Source of the DNA: Nostoc sp. GT001
GTDB taxonomy: Bacteria; Cyanobacteriota; Cyanobacteriia; Cyanobacteriales; Nostocaceae
Direction: 5' to 3'
Assembly: GCF_030382115.1 (NCBI RefSeq)
Contig: NZ_JAUDRJ010000003.1
Location: 6,026,435 to 6,050,297, forward strand
Length of the DNA stretch: 23,863 nt
The notes beneath the pieces are model-generated. The model was given only the letters and a program-made list of their open reading frames with translations. It was not told the origin of the DNA and made no database searches. Positions 13,341 through 22,603 of this stretch are shown piece by piece. Position 1 is the stretch's first letter; every line of letters begins with the position of its first letter. The translations under genes were made by a program, and so were the position numbers.

Positions 13341-15591
13341 GTTCGCGTCCTCCAACTGGAATCGTAAAGTAGAAGGTTGCCCCTTCACCCAGTTCTGACT
13401 CTACCCAGATCCGCCCCCGGTGACATTCGACAATCTTCTTACAGATGGCTAAACCCATACCTGTACCAGTATATTCATCCCGCGTATGTAAACGCTGAAA
13501 GATTACGAAAATGCGATCGCTAAATTTCGGATCAATACCAATACCATTATCCCGAACTGAGAACAGCCATGCATCTTCTATCCTTTCTGCTCCCAGATGG
13601 ATTTGTGGTGGCTGGTCACTGTGGAACTTAATGGCGTTACCGATAAGGTTTTGGAATAGCTGCATCAGTTGGGTGCTGTCAGCCATAACTACGGGTAAGG
13701 GGTCGTGGGTGATAGTAGCCCCAGTTTCATTAATGCGTTGACGCAAATTGCCCAGCGCTCGATTTAAGGCTTTCTCTACATCGTTCATTTGAAATGCGAT
13801 CGCTTGCATATCGACTTTCGAGTATGCCAGCACATCATCAATCAACGTCTGCATCAGGCTAACTCCCTGCACAGCGTAACTAATAAACTCCTGAGCATCT
13901 TCGTCAAGTTCTTCGCTATAGCGCATCTCTAACAGTTGCACGTAATTCACAACTTGATTGAGTGGTTCTTGCAAATCATGAGAGGCGACGTAGGCAAACT
14001 TTTTCAATTCGGCGTTAGAACGTTCTAAATCCTGCGCTAACTGGGCTAGTTCATCGGCTTGACGCAGCACAATATTAACAATTGCTTTCCGCAATTCTAA
14101 TGCTGCTTTAACTTCTACATCTTTCCAAGGTAAAGATGTTAAGCGAACCGTTTCTTTCCACAGTTCAAATGATTTGCGCGGACACAGACGAACGTTTCCT
14201 TCTGACTGGTTAACTTCAAATGCCTTATTAGGATCGCCACCCCAATTTACAGTTTGAATTACTTCCGGTCTAAACCACAAAACATAATTTCGCTTGGCGA
14301 TGGGAATAGCTAATAAACCACTGGCGACATTTTTAAAACTTTCGGCATCTGGATAAATCTGTGGCAAAGAATCTGTAGAGAAAACTTCTTCTTCAACATT
14401 ATTCTTGAGCCATTGGACTAAAAAATTCAGGTCTTCTTCTCTAGGGGTTTCACCAACTACCGTGCAATTTCCGCCAAAACAAACGGCTGCACCTTGAGCG
14501 CTGGCTAAATCTAAAAGATGCTGCGGGTTTTTGACTAAACCATCAATAAAGTTTTCTTCTTGAGACATGTATTCAATCAAGATTGATTGAAGGTGTGTCA
14601 GATTTATCCGGTGATAGTAGTCTTCTGTCTCTTCTCTAGCTGAGATTTCTGCAAATATCACTCGCCCCAAAAATTCACAAGCTTTACGCAATTCGTAGGA
14701 AACATGTTTAGGAGATTGATGATGACAAGCAATTAATCCCCAAAGTTTTTGGTCTTTAATTAAAGAGATCGTTAGTGAAGCACCAACACCCATATTATGC
14801 AAGTACTCTGTATGACAGGGAGCCGCACTTCTGAGAATAGAGTTGGTTAAATTAATCGGGCGATCGCTAATTGGATTATTGACAGGAAACAGCTTGACTG
14901 GCTGGGAATAAGCATCCGGGATAATTCTGATCGAATTAGCAGCAAATAATTTTCTTGCTGGTTTGGGAATATCTGACTCTGGGTAATGCAGCCCTAAGTA
15001 TGGTTCTAGGCTTTCTAGTTTTTCTTCAGCGACAACGGAACCATGCCCATCATCATCGAATTTATATAACATTACCCTGTCAAATTCCGTTATTTTCCGA
15101 ACTTCTTGAACGATAACTTGACAAAAGTCGCGAAGATTTGCTGTTTTTTCTAGTTGATTTATGGAAGCTCTAGCTAGATGATAAAAGCTTAAAAATGGGA
15201 TATTTTCTTGAGTAAGAGCAGGTTCTAACTCCAGAATTAAAAACCCTTCTGTATTACGGTGAAATACTGCATCCAATACTATATATTCATCACCTTTTTT
15301 TCGCACCCAAACTTTGGTGGGATTAATAAAATCAAGATTTTCCCCGGATAGCCCTATTTTAATTCTCTCTATCTGAAAGGGATCGAGTAAATCTTCTAGT
15401 TTTTTGTTTAACATATTTTCGGGAGAAACTCCGAAAATCTTTAATGTATTGGTGCTAACTTGTAATATTTTTAGCTCAGGCTCGTCCAAAACTAACAGGA
15501 CACCATGAGGCTGAATTTGGCTAGAAATATGAATCGGTGCCTCTTTCAAGCTAATTAAATTAATACCTGGGAATTGTAAATTCATTTCCAT
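13285..15591 (-). CDS. cph1: Cph1-type phytochrome histidine kinase
   Basis: This 768-residue red/far-red light sensor kinase has PAS-like (about 15-125), GAF (about 140-320), PHY (about 330-510), HisKA and HATPase domains. The GAF domain has SDIP at 206-209 and Cys259-His260 ([14 protein letters not shown]). Cys259 matches the bilin-attaching Cys of Cph1, and no N-terminal bacteriophytochrome Cys is seen, so a phycocyanobilin-type chromophore is expected. The PHY tongue has PRKSF at 471-475. Phosphoacceptor His538 (SHDLQEP), N652, DNGIGI (681-686) and GTGMGL complete an active kinase. Key residue numbers coincide with Synechocystis Cph1 without adjustment. The ATG at 15591 follows AGGAGG at six bases. 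It corresponds to cphA/aphA in other filamentous strains. The C-terminal 19 codons overlap rcp1. Confidence 0.95.
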   Translation of the reverse strand: MEMNLQFPGINLISLKEAPIHISSQIQPHGVLLVLDEPELKILQVSTNTLKIFGVSPENMLNKKLEDLLDPFQIERIKIGLSGENLDFINPTKVWVRKKGDEYIVLDAVFHRNTEGFLILELEPALTQENIPFLSFYHLARASINQLEKTANLRDFCQVIVQEVRKITEFDRVMLYKFDDDGHGSVVAEEKLESLEPYLGLHYPESDIPKPARKLFAANSIRIIPDAYSQPVKLFPVNNPISDRPINLTNSILRSAAPCHTEYLHNMGVGASLTISLIKDQKLWGLIACHHQSPKHVSYELRKACEFLGRVIFAEISAREETEDYYHRINLTHLQSILIEYMSQEENFIDGLVKNPQHLLDLASAQGAAVCFGGNCTVVGETPREEDLNFLVQWLKNNVEEEVFSTDSLPQIYPDAESFKNVASGLLAIPIAKRNYVLWFRPEVIQTVNWGGDPNKAFEVNQSEGNVRLCPRKSFELWKETVRLTSLPWKDVEVKAALELRKAIVNIVLRQADELAQLAQDLERSNAELKKFAYVASHDLQEPLNQVVNYVQLLEMRYSEELDEDAQEFISYAVQGVSLMQTLIDDVLAYSKVDMQAIAFQMNDVEKALNRALGNLRQRINETGATITHDPLPVVMADSTQLMQLFQNLIGNAIKFHSDQPPQIHLGAERIEDAWLFSVRDNGIGIDPKFSDRIFVIFQRLHTRDEYTGTGMGLAICKKIVECHRGRIWVESELGEGATFYFTIPVGGRELERRNGRKTQNHLFGRGQ
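13349..13353 (-). promoter_or_regulatory. Ribosome binding site that sets a TTG start for rcp1
   Basis: GGAGG lies inside the 3' end of the phytochrome gene, eight bases before the TTG at 13338-13340. It favours this start over the ATG 48 bp further upstream. Confidence 0.6.
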
Positions 15592-15695
15592 GACGATCCT
15601 CCTGTGTTATCCGGGAGCATCAAAACTAGAGTATCTATAATAATGCGGAATGATGAATGTAAATAATTTTATAATTTTCCATTCATCATTTTTAC

Positions 15696-15842
15696 TTAGT
15701 ATCTAATTTCCCATGCCCTGGTGTTGCGTTTTGCAGCCTTAGTTCGATCTGCTTGTGCTTTGAAAAGTCTAGCAGTGACTAAAGTTACATAGCGATAAGA
15801 AATGTGAAAACCATGTGATTGAACAATTCTATATATGTGTAG
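15696..15842 (-). pseudogene. Possible remnant reading frame upstream of the phytochrome gene
   Basis: The 324-bp gap between the PMT-family and phytochrome genes holds an open frame of 48 codons ending at TAA 15696-15698. It includes GFHISYRYVTLVTARLF and ends in NTRAWEIRY. There is no in-frame ATG, GTG or TTG start, and upstream it runs into a TAG and a GTTAGGA-type repeat near 15863. It may be a decayed gene end or a chance frame; I do not recognise it. Otherwise this gap holds only promoter-region DNA for the phytochrome. Confidence 0.2.
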
Positions 15843-15914
15843 CTATGTTAAGTTTAGAAATAAGTTAGGAGTTAGGAGTTTGAAGTTATTCTTTAAATGC
15901 TCCATGCCTTTCAA

Positions 15915-17492
15915 TCAAATCCAAGAATTGAACCACATTCGCAGCTTGTAACTGTTAGGAGAAAGGGGTAAACCCAAATAAATGGGCATCCAGAAAATAA
16001 AAGCAGCCAGAATGATAAAAGTAATGGTGACACCTAGCGCTCGGAGTTGTTGATAATAACTGCAAAGACACCGATCGACAAACCAAGCGATCGCTAAAAA
16101 TACAAACACCACTGCACACATATAGTGGTAGATAAAAACACACCTTGTAACTTTCACCCAAGGTAATAAGTTAGCAGCATAATTTATGACTAAATACAAA
16201 GCAATCCAAGTATCAACACTAAGAGTTGCAGGCGTAGAAAAACGCTTTTCTTTCACCCAAGGAATTACCGCTTGTGACACCAGCATTCCTACTAAAAACA
16301 ACATGGCAGCGACACCAAACCACCACAAAAATGGATTGCCCATTGCATGAACATCATAGATAACTTGTCCAGCACCAGCAGGTAAAGGCGGCCCCATCAC
16401 AGGTAGCGGTTCAGTGATACTTTTAGCCGTTTGATAATAATATGCCATTGGTCGAGTCATCAACGGCCATTTGTACCAGGCAGCACAATAAGGATGCACG
16501 TTAGGACTATTGCCACCTAGATGTAAATGAAACTTCAAAATTTGCTGATGTACTGCAATAAATCCATAAGTTTTATCTAGTTGAAGGTGAGGAATCCAGA
16601 TGATGCTGTAAACAAAAGCTGGGATAATTCCTAGATAAAACAGTATCTGAAAAATATTTAGCTGAGTTAAATTTTGTAGTGGTGTCTGAGATGAGGAGTA
16701 TGAAGGTAATGAGGGAGAATAAGTACTAACTCCTGCCTCTTGACTCCTGCCTTCTGCCTCCTGACTCCTACTCTTGCCTCCTGCCTCCTGCCTCCTGCCT
16801 CCTGCCTCCTGCTCTAATGAAGGGGATCTAAAAAAGAGTTTGGAGTTAGGAAAAGAATGTATTAAATGAATTACCCAAGCTGCTATCCAAATGAGATAAG
16901 CACCTGATAGGAACCATAAACCATTCCACTTAGTACCGACTGACGCACCAAAACCAATGCCAGCAAAAATTAACCAAAAAGAACGTCGCCGATGTTGGTT
17001 ATCTAATGCCAATAATAAAAACCAGTGCCCTAACAAACCAAAAATGACGATATAAATATTACTTAAAGCATACCGAGACTCAACTAAAAAGATACCATCA
17101 CAAGCTGTGAATAATCCTGCAAGTATTGCAAAGGTACGACGATAACTTAACTGATAAGCGATCGCAGCCACAACTACAGGAATAAATGAGCCGATGAGGG
17201 CATTGAACCAACGATAAGTCCAAGGCGATCGCAATGAACCTGTCAGCCCATTCACGGTATCGTGCCAAAAAGGAATGTGACTGCCAATCCAAATGCCGAT
17301 GCCAATCATATATTGACTTAGCGGCGGATGAGCATTAAAAAATGGCGTATGCGTAAGATAATTATTACCAAATTTGGCAAAGTAAACTTCATCAAAGACC
17401 AGAGTGTTGAATCGCTCCAGTCCCCAAAACCGTAAGGCAAGTGAGAGAATAAATACACTCACCATCCCAATTCGGAACCATTTTTTATTCAT
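15915..17492 (-). CDS. PMT-family (GT39-type) membrane glycosyltransferase
   Basis: This 525-residue polytopic protein starts with a membrane helix, followed by D34-E35 in LVFDEVYFAKFG and the HPPLSQY segment (55-61). These are the conserved first-loop features of protein O-mannosyltransferases and related dolichyl/polyprenyl-phosphate-sugar-dependent enzymes. About ten more hydrophobic helices follow, ending near 505. It should transfer a sugar from a lipid carrier to protein or glycan on the outer side of the membrane; donor and acceptor are unknown. Residues about 222-272 are a hydrophilic, low-complexity insertion (QEAGGRRQEAGG ... YSSSQTP) encoded by CCTCCTG heptamers, placed between two membrane helices. 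The ATG (17490-17492) is part of an ATTTGTC heptamer tract and has no visible Shine-Dalgarno; ATG at codon 10 is an alternative. Confidence 0.85.
   Translation of the reverse strand: MNKKWFRIGMVSVFILSLALRFWGLERFNTLVFDEVYFAKFGNNYLTHTPFFNAHPPLSQYMIGIGIWIGSHIPFWHDTVNGLTGSLRSPWTYRWFNALIGSFIPVVVAAIAYQLSYRRTFAILAGLFTACDGIFLVESRYALSNIYIVIFGLLGHWFLLLALDNQHRRRSFWLIFAGIGFGASVGTKWNGLWFLSGAYLIWIAAWVIHLIHSFPNSKLFFRSPSLEQEAGGRRQEAGGKSRSQEAEGRSQEAGVSTYSPSLPSYSSSQTPLQNLTQLNIFQILFYLGIIPAFVYSIIWIPHLQLDKTYGFIAVHQQILKFHLHLGGNSPNVHPYCAAWYKWPLMTRPMAYYYQTAKSITEPLPVMGPPLPAGAGQVIYDVHAMGNPFLWWFGVAAMLFLVGMLVSQAVIPWVKEKRFSTPATLSVDTWIALYLVINYAANLLPWVKVTRCVFIYHYMCAVVFVFLAIAWFVDRCLCSYYQQLRALGVTITFIILAAFIFWMPIYLGLPLSPNSYKLRMWFNSWI
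16731..16812. repeat. In-frame CCTCCTG heptamer tract inside the PMT-family gene
   Basis: Five perfect CCTCCTG units (16777-16811) are flanked by degenerate copies down to about 16731. Read in frame on the minus strand, they encode the QEAGG/RSQEAEG stretch in a loop between membrane helices. Length stays compatible with the reading frame. Confidence 0.85.
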
Positions 17493-17530
17493 TAGTCATT
17501 TGTCATTGGTCATTTGTCATTTGTCATTAG
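17491..17530. repeat. ATTTGTC-type heptamer tract at the start of the PMT-family gene
   Basis: About 5.7 copies of ATT(A/T/G)GTC run from 17491 to 17530. On the minus strand each unit contains an ATG, and the last one is the annotated start codon. Further upstream is the short repeat CCCTTGTCTCCCTTGTCTCC. Confidence 0.85.
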
Positions 17531-17564
17531 GCCCCCTTGTCTCCCTTGTCTCCCTCACCCCCCT

Positions 17565-17770
17565 CTACTCTTCAGGTACATTTGGAACAGGATAAGCTCG
17601 CCACAAGTGCCAGCCTACCTCATAATCTTGAGTGGGTAAACCATCTTTTGCGGGCAATTGTTTAAGAAAGATAGTTTCCACAATTGTTGTAGTTTCCTTT
17701 TCGACAATTGCCCAAGATCCATTACCATTGTTGCGTCGGTGCGACCGCTTGATTTAACACAACAAAACCC
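17565..17770 (-). pseudogene. Decayed small gene, possibly a secreted protein
   Basis: Just after the phosphoenolpyruvate synthase stop, an open frame of 62 codons (17753-17565, TAG at 17565-17567) has convincing protein content such as SWAIVEKETTTIVETIFLKQ and YEVGWHLWRAYPVP, but no start codon. In the neighbouring frame, 17770 downwards reads IAVGFVVLNQAVAPTQQW, which resembles a signal peptide with an AVA cleavage site, and stops at TAA around 17720. A single frameshift near the TGGTAATGG sequence would join the two parts into one small exported protein. The first codons may have been lost next to the ppsA end. I do not recognise the family. Confidence 0.45.
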
Positions 17771-17777
17771 ACTGCAA

Positions 17778-20258
17778 TCAAGACTCAGCACTCTCGACTT
17801 TTGCCACTTCTAGCATCGTCTTTAAAACCGAATCTGGATTTAGACTAATCGAGTCAATTCCCTGTTCCACCAAAAACTGGGCAAATTCTGGATAGTCGCT
17901 GGGTGCTTGCCCACAAATGCCGATTTTGCGATCGCATTTTTTCGCTGTTTCTATGACCATTTGTACCATTCGCTTAACAGCTGGACTGCGTTCATCAAAT
18001 AATCGCGCTACTAAGGCCGAATCCCTGTCTATCCCTAGTGTCAATTGAGTTAAATCATTAGAACCAATGGAGAAGCCATCAAATACCTCAGCAAATTCCT
18101 CAGCCAGAATCACATTACTGGGCAACTCACACATCACATAAACCTGCAAGCCGTTAACACCTTGCTTTAAACCATTTTTTGCCATCTCTGCTAAAACCAA
18201 ACGCCCCTCGTCAGGGGTGCGACAAAAGGGAATCATGGGGATGACATTTGTTAAACCCATTTCTTCCCGTACCCGTTTGAGGGCATGACATTCTAAGGCA
18301 AAAGCTTCTCTGTAGCCTTCATCATAGTAACGCGCCGCCCCTCGCCAACCTAACATTGGGTTTTCTTCATGGGGTTCAAACTGTCGTCCACCTAATAAAT
18401 TGGCATATTCATTACTTTTGAAATCTGAGGTTCGGACTATCACTGATTTTGGATAAAAAGCTGCGGCAATTCTACCGATGCCTTGAGCTAATTTATCTAC
18501 AAAATATTGGGGTTTATCGTCGTAAAGTGACGTAATATCAGCAATTTTAGCTTTGGCAAATTCATCTTTTAACGAGTCATAGTGAATCAAGGCCATTGGA
18601 TGAATTTGAATTTGGTTAGCAATGATAAATTCTGTCCGCGCTAAACCTACGCCATCGTTGGGAATTGCCGATAAACTCAATGCTTCTTGGGGATTACCCA
18701 CATTCATTAAAATTTTAGTGCGGGTGCGGGGTAAGTTTTCTAAAGGGACTTCTTTAACTTCAAAAGGTAATAAGCCTGGATAAACTTTTCCTTCTTCCCC
18801 TTCAGCACAAGAAATTGTTACCTCTTGACCGGGTTTCAAGATGTCTGTAGCATTGCCGCATCCCACGATCGCAGGTACACCCAATTCTCGCGCAATAATT
18901 GCTGCATGACACGTGCGGCCTCCAGAATTGGTGACAATTGCACTGGCGCGTTTCATAATTGGTTCCCAATCGGGATCGGTTCTCTCTGTCACTAAAACTT
19001 CCCCAGCTTGGAACTGTTCTAGTTTCTGAACATCCAGAATTAGGCGTACTTTTCCCTGACTAATTGCTTCTCCAATTGCACTTCCCGTAACCAGGGGAAT
19101 TAAGGATTGGAAAGATTTTTCCCCATTCCCGATTCCCGATTCCCTATTCCCTAATAACAAACGATAACTCCGCAACACATTTCCCGTCTTCTGTGACTGG
19201 ACGGTTTCGGGGCGCGCTTGCACAATAAAAAGTTGGTTAGTAATCCCATCTTTTGCCCACTCAATATCCATTGGAGTAAAAATGCCGTGGACTTGGGAAT
19301 AATGGTCTTCAATTAAACATGCCCAACTTGCTAGTTGTAAAATCTCTTCATCACTCAGAGCGAATTTACCTCTTTCGCTGGGTGAAACCGAAACATTTTT
19401 CGTAAATTTTGAGCCGTCATCATAAATCATTTTCAGTTCTTTGCTACCCAATTTTTTATCGATAATTGGGCGAAAACCAGCTTTTAAAGTTGGTTTAAAA
19501 ACATAATATTCATCGGGATTTACAGACCCCTGGACAACATTTTCACCTAAACCGTAGGCGGCTGTAATTAGTGCCGCATCCTTAAAGCCTGTTTCTGTAT
19601 CAATGGAGAACATCACCCCAGAGGTTGCTAAGTCAGAGCGCACCATTTTTTGCACGCCCACAGCCAGAGCAATGCTAAAGTGGTCAAATCCTTTGGCGTG
19701 GCGATAAGAAATAGCGCGATCGGTAAATAGAGACGCAAAGCATTTATGACAAGCTGCTAAAACTCCTTCGACACCGACAACGTTGAGGTAAGTTTCCTGC
19801 TGTCCAGCAAAACTAGCATCGGGAAGGTCTTCAGCAGTGGCACTGGAACGGACTGCCACATCTGTGTCTGCATGGTATTGTTCGCAGAGACTATGGTATG
19901 CTGTGGCGATCGCCTCGCGCAATTCTACAGGAAATGGTGTGTGGATTAATAGCGATCGCGCTTTTTTGCCACGTTCTCGTAAATTTTTGACATCTTCAAC
20001 ATTCAAGTCAGCAAAGAGTTTGCGTAGCTTTGCTTCTAACCCCGCTGATTGAATGAAATGACGATAAGCATAAGCAGTAGTGGCGAATCCTGTGGGAACG
20101 TTAATGCCTTTGGGTGTTAGCTGTTGAATCATTTCCCCTAGTGAGGCATTTTTACCACCAACTACTGGGATATCAGCAATCCCAATTTCATCAAACCACA
20201 AGATGAGCGATCGCTCTTGGGCAGATAGAGACAAAGTGCTTTTAGATACTGTAGTCAT
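17778..20258 (-). CDS. ppsA: Phosphoenolpyruvate synthase
   Basis: It converts pyruvate and ATP to phosphoenolpyruvate, AMP and phosphate, feeding gluconeogenesis. The 826-residue protein has an N-terminal ATP-binding domain (VGGKNASLGEM; AVRSSATAEDLPDASFAGQQ at about 135-154) and a swivelling phosphohistidine domain with catalytic His451 (SGGRTCHAAIIARELG). The C-terminal PEP/pyruvate barrel has GVGLARTEF, the R-and-D-containing TSDFKSNEYANLLGG, GSNDLTQLTLG and Cys782 (GICGQAPSD). It is longer than the E. coli enzyme (792). Part of the excess is an in-frame heptamer-repeat insertion (residues about 369-383, GNRESGIGNGEK) in the linker before the phosphohistidine domain, where it may be tolerated. 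The ATG follows AAGG at good spacing. It is divergent from the small membrane protein gene at 20455. Confidence 0.95.
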   Translation of the reverse strand: MTTVSKSTLSLSAQERSLILWFDEIGIADIPVVGGKNASLGEMIQQLTPKGINVPTGFATTAYAYRHFIQSAGLEAKLRKLFADLNVEDVKNLRERGKKARSLLIHTPFPVELREAIATAYHSLCEQYHADTDVAVRSSATAEDLPDASFAGQQETYLNVVGVEGVLAACHKCFASLFTDRAISYRHAKGFDHFSIALAVGVQKMVRSDLATSGVMFSIDTETGFKDAALITAAYGLGENVVQGSVNPDEYYVFKPTLKAGFRPIIDKKLGSKELKMIYDDGSKFTKNVSVSPSERGKFALSDEEILQLASWACLIEDHYSQVHGIFTPMDIEWAKDGITNQLFIVQARPETVQSQKTGNVLRSYRLLLGNRESGIGNGEKSFQSLIPLVTGSAIGEAISQGKVRLILDVQKLEQFQAGEVLVTERTDPDWEPIMKRASAIVTNSGGRTCHAAIIARELGVPAIVGCGNATDILKPGQEVTISCAEGEEGKVYPGLLPFEVKEVPLENLPRTRTKILMNVGNPQEALSLSAIPNDGVGLARTEFIIANQIQIHPMALIHYDSLKDEFAKAKIADITSLYDDKPQYFVDKLAQGIGRIAAAFYPKSVIVRTSDFKSNEYANLLGGRQFEPHEENPMLGWRGAARYYDEGYREAFALECHALKRVREEMGLTNVIPMIPFCRTPDEGRLVLAEMAKNGLKQGVNGLQVYVMCELPSNVILAEEFAEVFDGFSIGSNDLTQLTLGIDRDSALVARLFDERSPAVKRMVQMVIETAKKCDRKIGICGQAPSDYPEFAQFLVEQGIDSISLNPDSVLKTMLEVAKVESAES
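19125..19152. repeat. In-frame ATTCCC(G/T) heptamer tract inside ppsA
   Basis: Four heptamers (ATTCCCG twice, ATTCCCT twice) lie inside the ppsA reading frame and encode part of the GNRESGIGNGE stretch between the ATP-binding and phosphohistidine domains. Such GGGAATC-type repeats are otherwise typical of intergenic DNA in these genomes. Confidence 0.85.
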
Positions 20259-20454
20259 AAATATTACCTTTTTAGTTTATACTCAACTTGTCAGTGCATA
20301 ACTGCTACTATATTTATTTTTCCCATATTCAACTTGAGATTTTTGGTTCTGTCGCGTAGTTTGATATTTGGCGATGAAATCCAAAAATATAAGCAATAAA
20401 AATTAACAATTATTCAGTTTAATAACTCGCTCAAAATACCGGATGTAATAAATT

Positions 20455-20859
20455 ATGGCGCAACTAGAACGACTCCTGAAAATGGCAGAAGATGAACTAA
20501 CTGAATACAGCACTGATGCCCGTAAAATAGAAAAACTACGCCGTAAAATAGGTTTAACAGTATCCGTAACAGAACAGCAGCAAGTGAAAGAGGCATTACT
20601 TGCTACGATGAAATCTAATATAATTACCCAAGTTGTAGAAGAACAAAGACAAGCAGTAGCCTTACCATTTTGGGGAATTGCGGGATTGGGTTTGTTACTA
20701 GGAATTTCTTTAAATCAACCCATAGGCTTGTTAGCATCTGTAGTTGGAACTGTATTAGCTTATAGAGTTCAGAAATGGGGTTGGAAATTGCAGGCAAATC
20801 GTTTATTGTTACAAACATTAGAAGATATTGAAACGCGTATTGCCCAACCCACTAAGTAA
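20455..20859 (+). CDS. Small membrane protein of unknown function (134 aa)
   Basis: This is the only complete plus-strand gene. Residues 1-66 are charged and helical, probably coiled coil (MAEDELTEYST, KIEKLRRKIG). Residues about 70-85 and 88-104 form two hydrophobic segments separated by NQP, a likely membrane hairpin. The remaining 30 residues are amphipathic helix (ANRLLLQTLEDIETRI). There is no signal peptide, and both ends are predicted to be cytoplasmic. I do not recognise a family with a known function. The gene is divergent from ppsA across 196 bp that should hold both promoters. The Shine-Dalgarno is weak. Codon use looks ordinary and the frame is well formed, so I think it is real. 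Confidence 0.75.
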   Translation: MAQLERLLKMAEDELTEYSTDARKIEKLRRKIGLTVSVTEQQQVKEALLATMKSNIITQVVEEQRQAVALPFWGIAGLGLLLGISLNQPIGLLASVVGTVLAYRVQKWGWKLQANRLLLQTLEDIETRIAQPTK

Positions 20860-21370
20860 CAAGAAAGATGTATTTTACAGATAAATTATCTACAAGTTTT
20901 TGTATTTTATAATACTCAGTGCGTAATTAATCACTTAATTTACATCTCGTAAGCACTTAACAATTCCTTTGGGATCACCATAGCAAAAAAAATAGATATT
21001 GGATTTAAGATTAGGTATTTATTAAGAAAGACAGGAAGCAGAAGGCAGTCTTCCGTAGACTCGAACTGCCCTCCATCTTCATTCAATATCCTGGTTTGCG
21101 GGCAAAGCAGATATTACACATCTTGCAAAGTTATTTTTGCTTTCTGGTTGGGGAAAGATTAAAGGGGAAGGGAAAATTCCATACCTTTATCCCTTCCCCC
21201 ACTTCTGCAAGAAGTCTATTGAATATAGCTACGGGTTGTCTCAACCTGGAAGTCCACGTTAGAGAGTTCACTTGCAATAGCTGTCGCTTCGTATAATCGT
21301 ATTTTTTACACGATCTCAAAGATCATCAGCAAAAATTTTAGTCATCTAATATTGGTTGTCTTTTCTCTAA
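20860..21370. other. Gene-free convergent region
   Basis: This 511-bp stretch lies between the convergent small membrane protein and aminotransferase genes. Frames of 62-66 codons at 21096-21319 overlap each other on opposite strands and look like chance. The only clear structure is the inverted repeat at 21164-21199; a weak GGCAGT/ACTGCC pairing occurs near 21043-21070. Confidence 0.5.
21164..21199. terminator. 10-bp GC-rich inverted repeat between convergent genes
   Basis: GGGGAAGGGA (21164-21173) and TCCCTTCCCC (21190-21199) are exact inverted repeats around a 16-nt loop. The location between converging genes fits a bidirectional transcription-end structure, although neither side carries a T-run. 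Confidence 0.4.
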
Positions 21371-22603
21371 TCAACTAACCAGATCGGCGATCGCTTCTGA
21401 AGCAGGGACTACAGCTTCAGGTTGATAGCGGATGCCAGCTTGCTTGAAGCGGTTTAAAGCTTCACCCAAGCGATCGCAGTCTGCAATCAAACTGATCCTG
21501 ACATAACCCTCACCTGCAACCCCAAAGGCATTACCTGGAGTCACCACAACGCCTGTTTGTTGCAACACGTTCAGGGCAAAATCTGTGGAACCAACGCCAA
21601 CGGGACACTTCACCCAAAGATACATCGTCGCCTTGGTTTTGGGGATATCCCAACCCAACTCTCCTAACCCATTAATGAGGAAATCGCGGCGGGTACGGTA
21701 GCGTTGTTGTACCTCGTGCAAATACACATCTGGCAGTTGCAAAGCTGTTTCGGCTGCTGTTTGCAATGCTGCAAAAATGCCGTAATCCAAGTTAGTTTTC
21801 AGCGTCCGCAAACCTTGAATTACATGGCGGTTCCCCACGACAAACCCGACGCGCCAACCAGCCATATTGTAGGTTTTAGATAAGGTGTGAAACTCCACAC
21901 CAATATCTTTCGCGCCAGGAATTTCTAACAAGCTAGTAGGTTGATAACCATCAAAAGCTAACTCGGCGTAACACAAATCATGCACCAGCAAAATTTCATA
22001 TTTGCGGGCGAAGGCGACGATTTCTTCAAAAAATTCGCGGGGGGCGGTGGCGGCGGTGGGATTGCTGGGATAGTTGAAATAGAGAATTTTCGCCTGTCTT
22101 GCAACTTCATCAGGAATGGCAGCTAAATCAATTAACCAGTCATTTTCAGGTTTAAGAATCATACTATGGATTTTTCCACCAGCGATCGCCGAGCCACGGA
22201 AATGTGCCGGATAAGCTGGGGAAGGAACCAGAACTAAATCACCAGGGTTAACGTAGGCGAGTGCTAAATGGGTTAATCCTTCTTTAGAACCCAGCAATGG
22301 CAAGGCTTCGCTATCAGGATCGAGAACCACATCATAACGGCGACGATACCAGTTGGTGATAGCGCGGCGGAAACTAGCTGTGCCCTCGAAAGGTGGATAA
22401 CCGTGATTGCTAGGATCTTTCAAGGCTGCGATCGCCGCTTCTACTACTGGTGCTGGCGTTGCACCATCGGGGTTTCCCATACCCAAGTCAATTAAATCTA
22501 ACCCTTGTTCCCGTGCTTTAGCTTTCAGTTCATCTAAACGGGCAAATACATAAGGTGGTAGTTTTTGTATGCGTTCTGCTGGGACAATCCAATTTAAACT
22601 CAT
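21371..22603 (-). CDS. Class I/II PLP-dependent aminotransferase
   Basis: This 410-residue fold-type I aminotransferase resembles the AspC/AlaC/DapL-like group often annotated as aspartate or LL-diaminopimelate aminotransferase in cyanobacteria. Visible features are LIDLGMGNPDGATP (substrate-binding loop), GYPPFEGTASFRRA, NYPSNPT (about 177-183, PLP-binding Asn), D209 in VHDLCYAELAFDG, PLP lysine K243 in HTLSKTYNMAGWRVGF, and a C-terminal YVRISL with the carboxylate-binding Arg. All catalytic residues are present; the amino donor and acceptor cannot be assigned from sequence. Its ATG overlaps the stop of the upstream dehydrogenase gene (ATGA, 22600-22603), so the two are almost certainly translated together and may act in one pathway. 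Confidence 0.9.
   Translation of the reverse strand: MSLNWIVPAERIQKLPPYVFARLDELKAKAREQGLDLIDLGMGNPDGATPAPVVEAAIAALKDPSNHGYPPFEGTASFRRAITNWYRRRYDVVLDPDSEALPLLGSKEGLTHLALAYVNPGDLVLVPSPAYPAHFRGSAIAGGKIHSMILKPENDWLIDLAAIPDEVARQAKILYFNYPSNPTAATAPREFFEEIVAFARKYEILLVHDLCYAELAFDGYQPTSLLEIPGAKDIGVEFHTLSKTYNMAGWRVGFVVGNRHVIQGLRTLKTNLDYGIFAALQTAAETALQLPDVYLHEVQQRYRTRRDFLINGLGELGWDIPKTKATMYLWVKCPVGVGSTDFALNVLQQTGVVVTPGNAFGVAGEGYVRISLIADCDRLGEALNRFKQAGIRYQPEAVVPASEAIADLVS

Noticed and set aside
21035..21075. GGCAGT...ACTGCC with TAGACTCGAACTGCC, reminiscent of a tRNA T-arm
   Set aside because: No cloverleaf, acceptor stem or anticodon arm could be built around it.
21096..21319. Overlapping 62-66 codon frames on both strands
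   Set aside because: They overlap each other, cross an inverted repeat and show no recognisable protein features.
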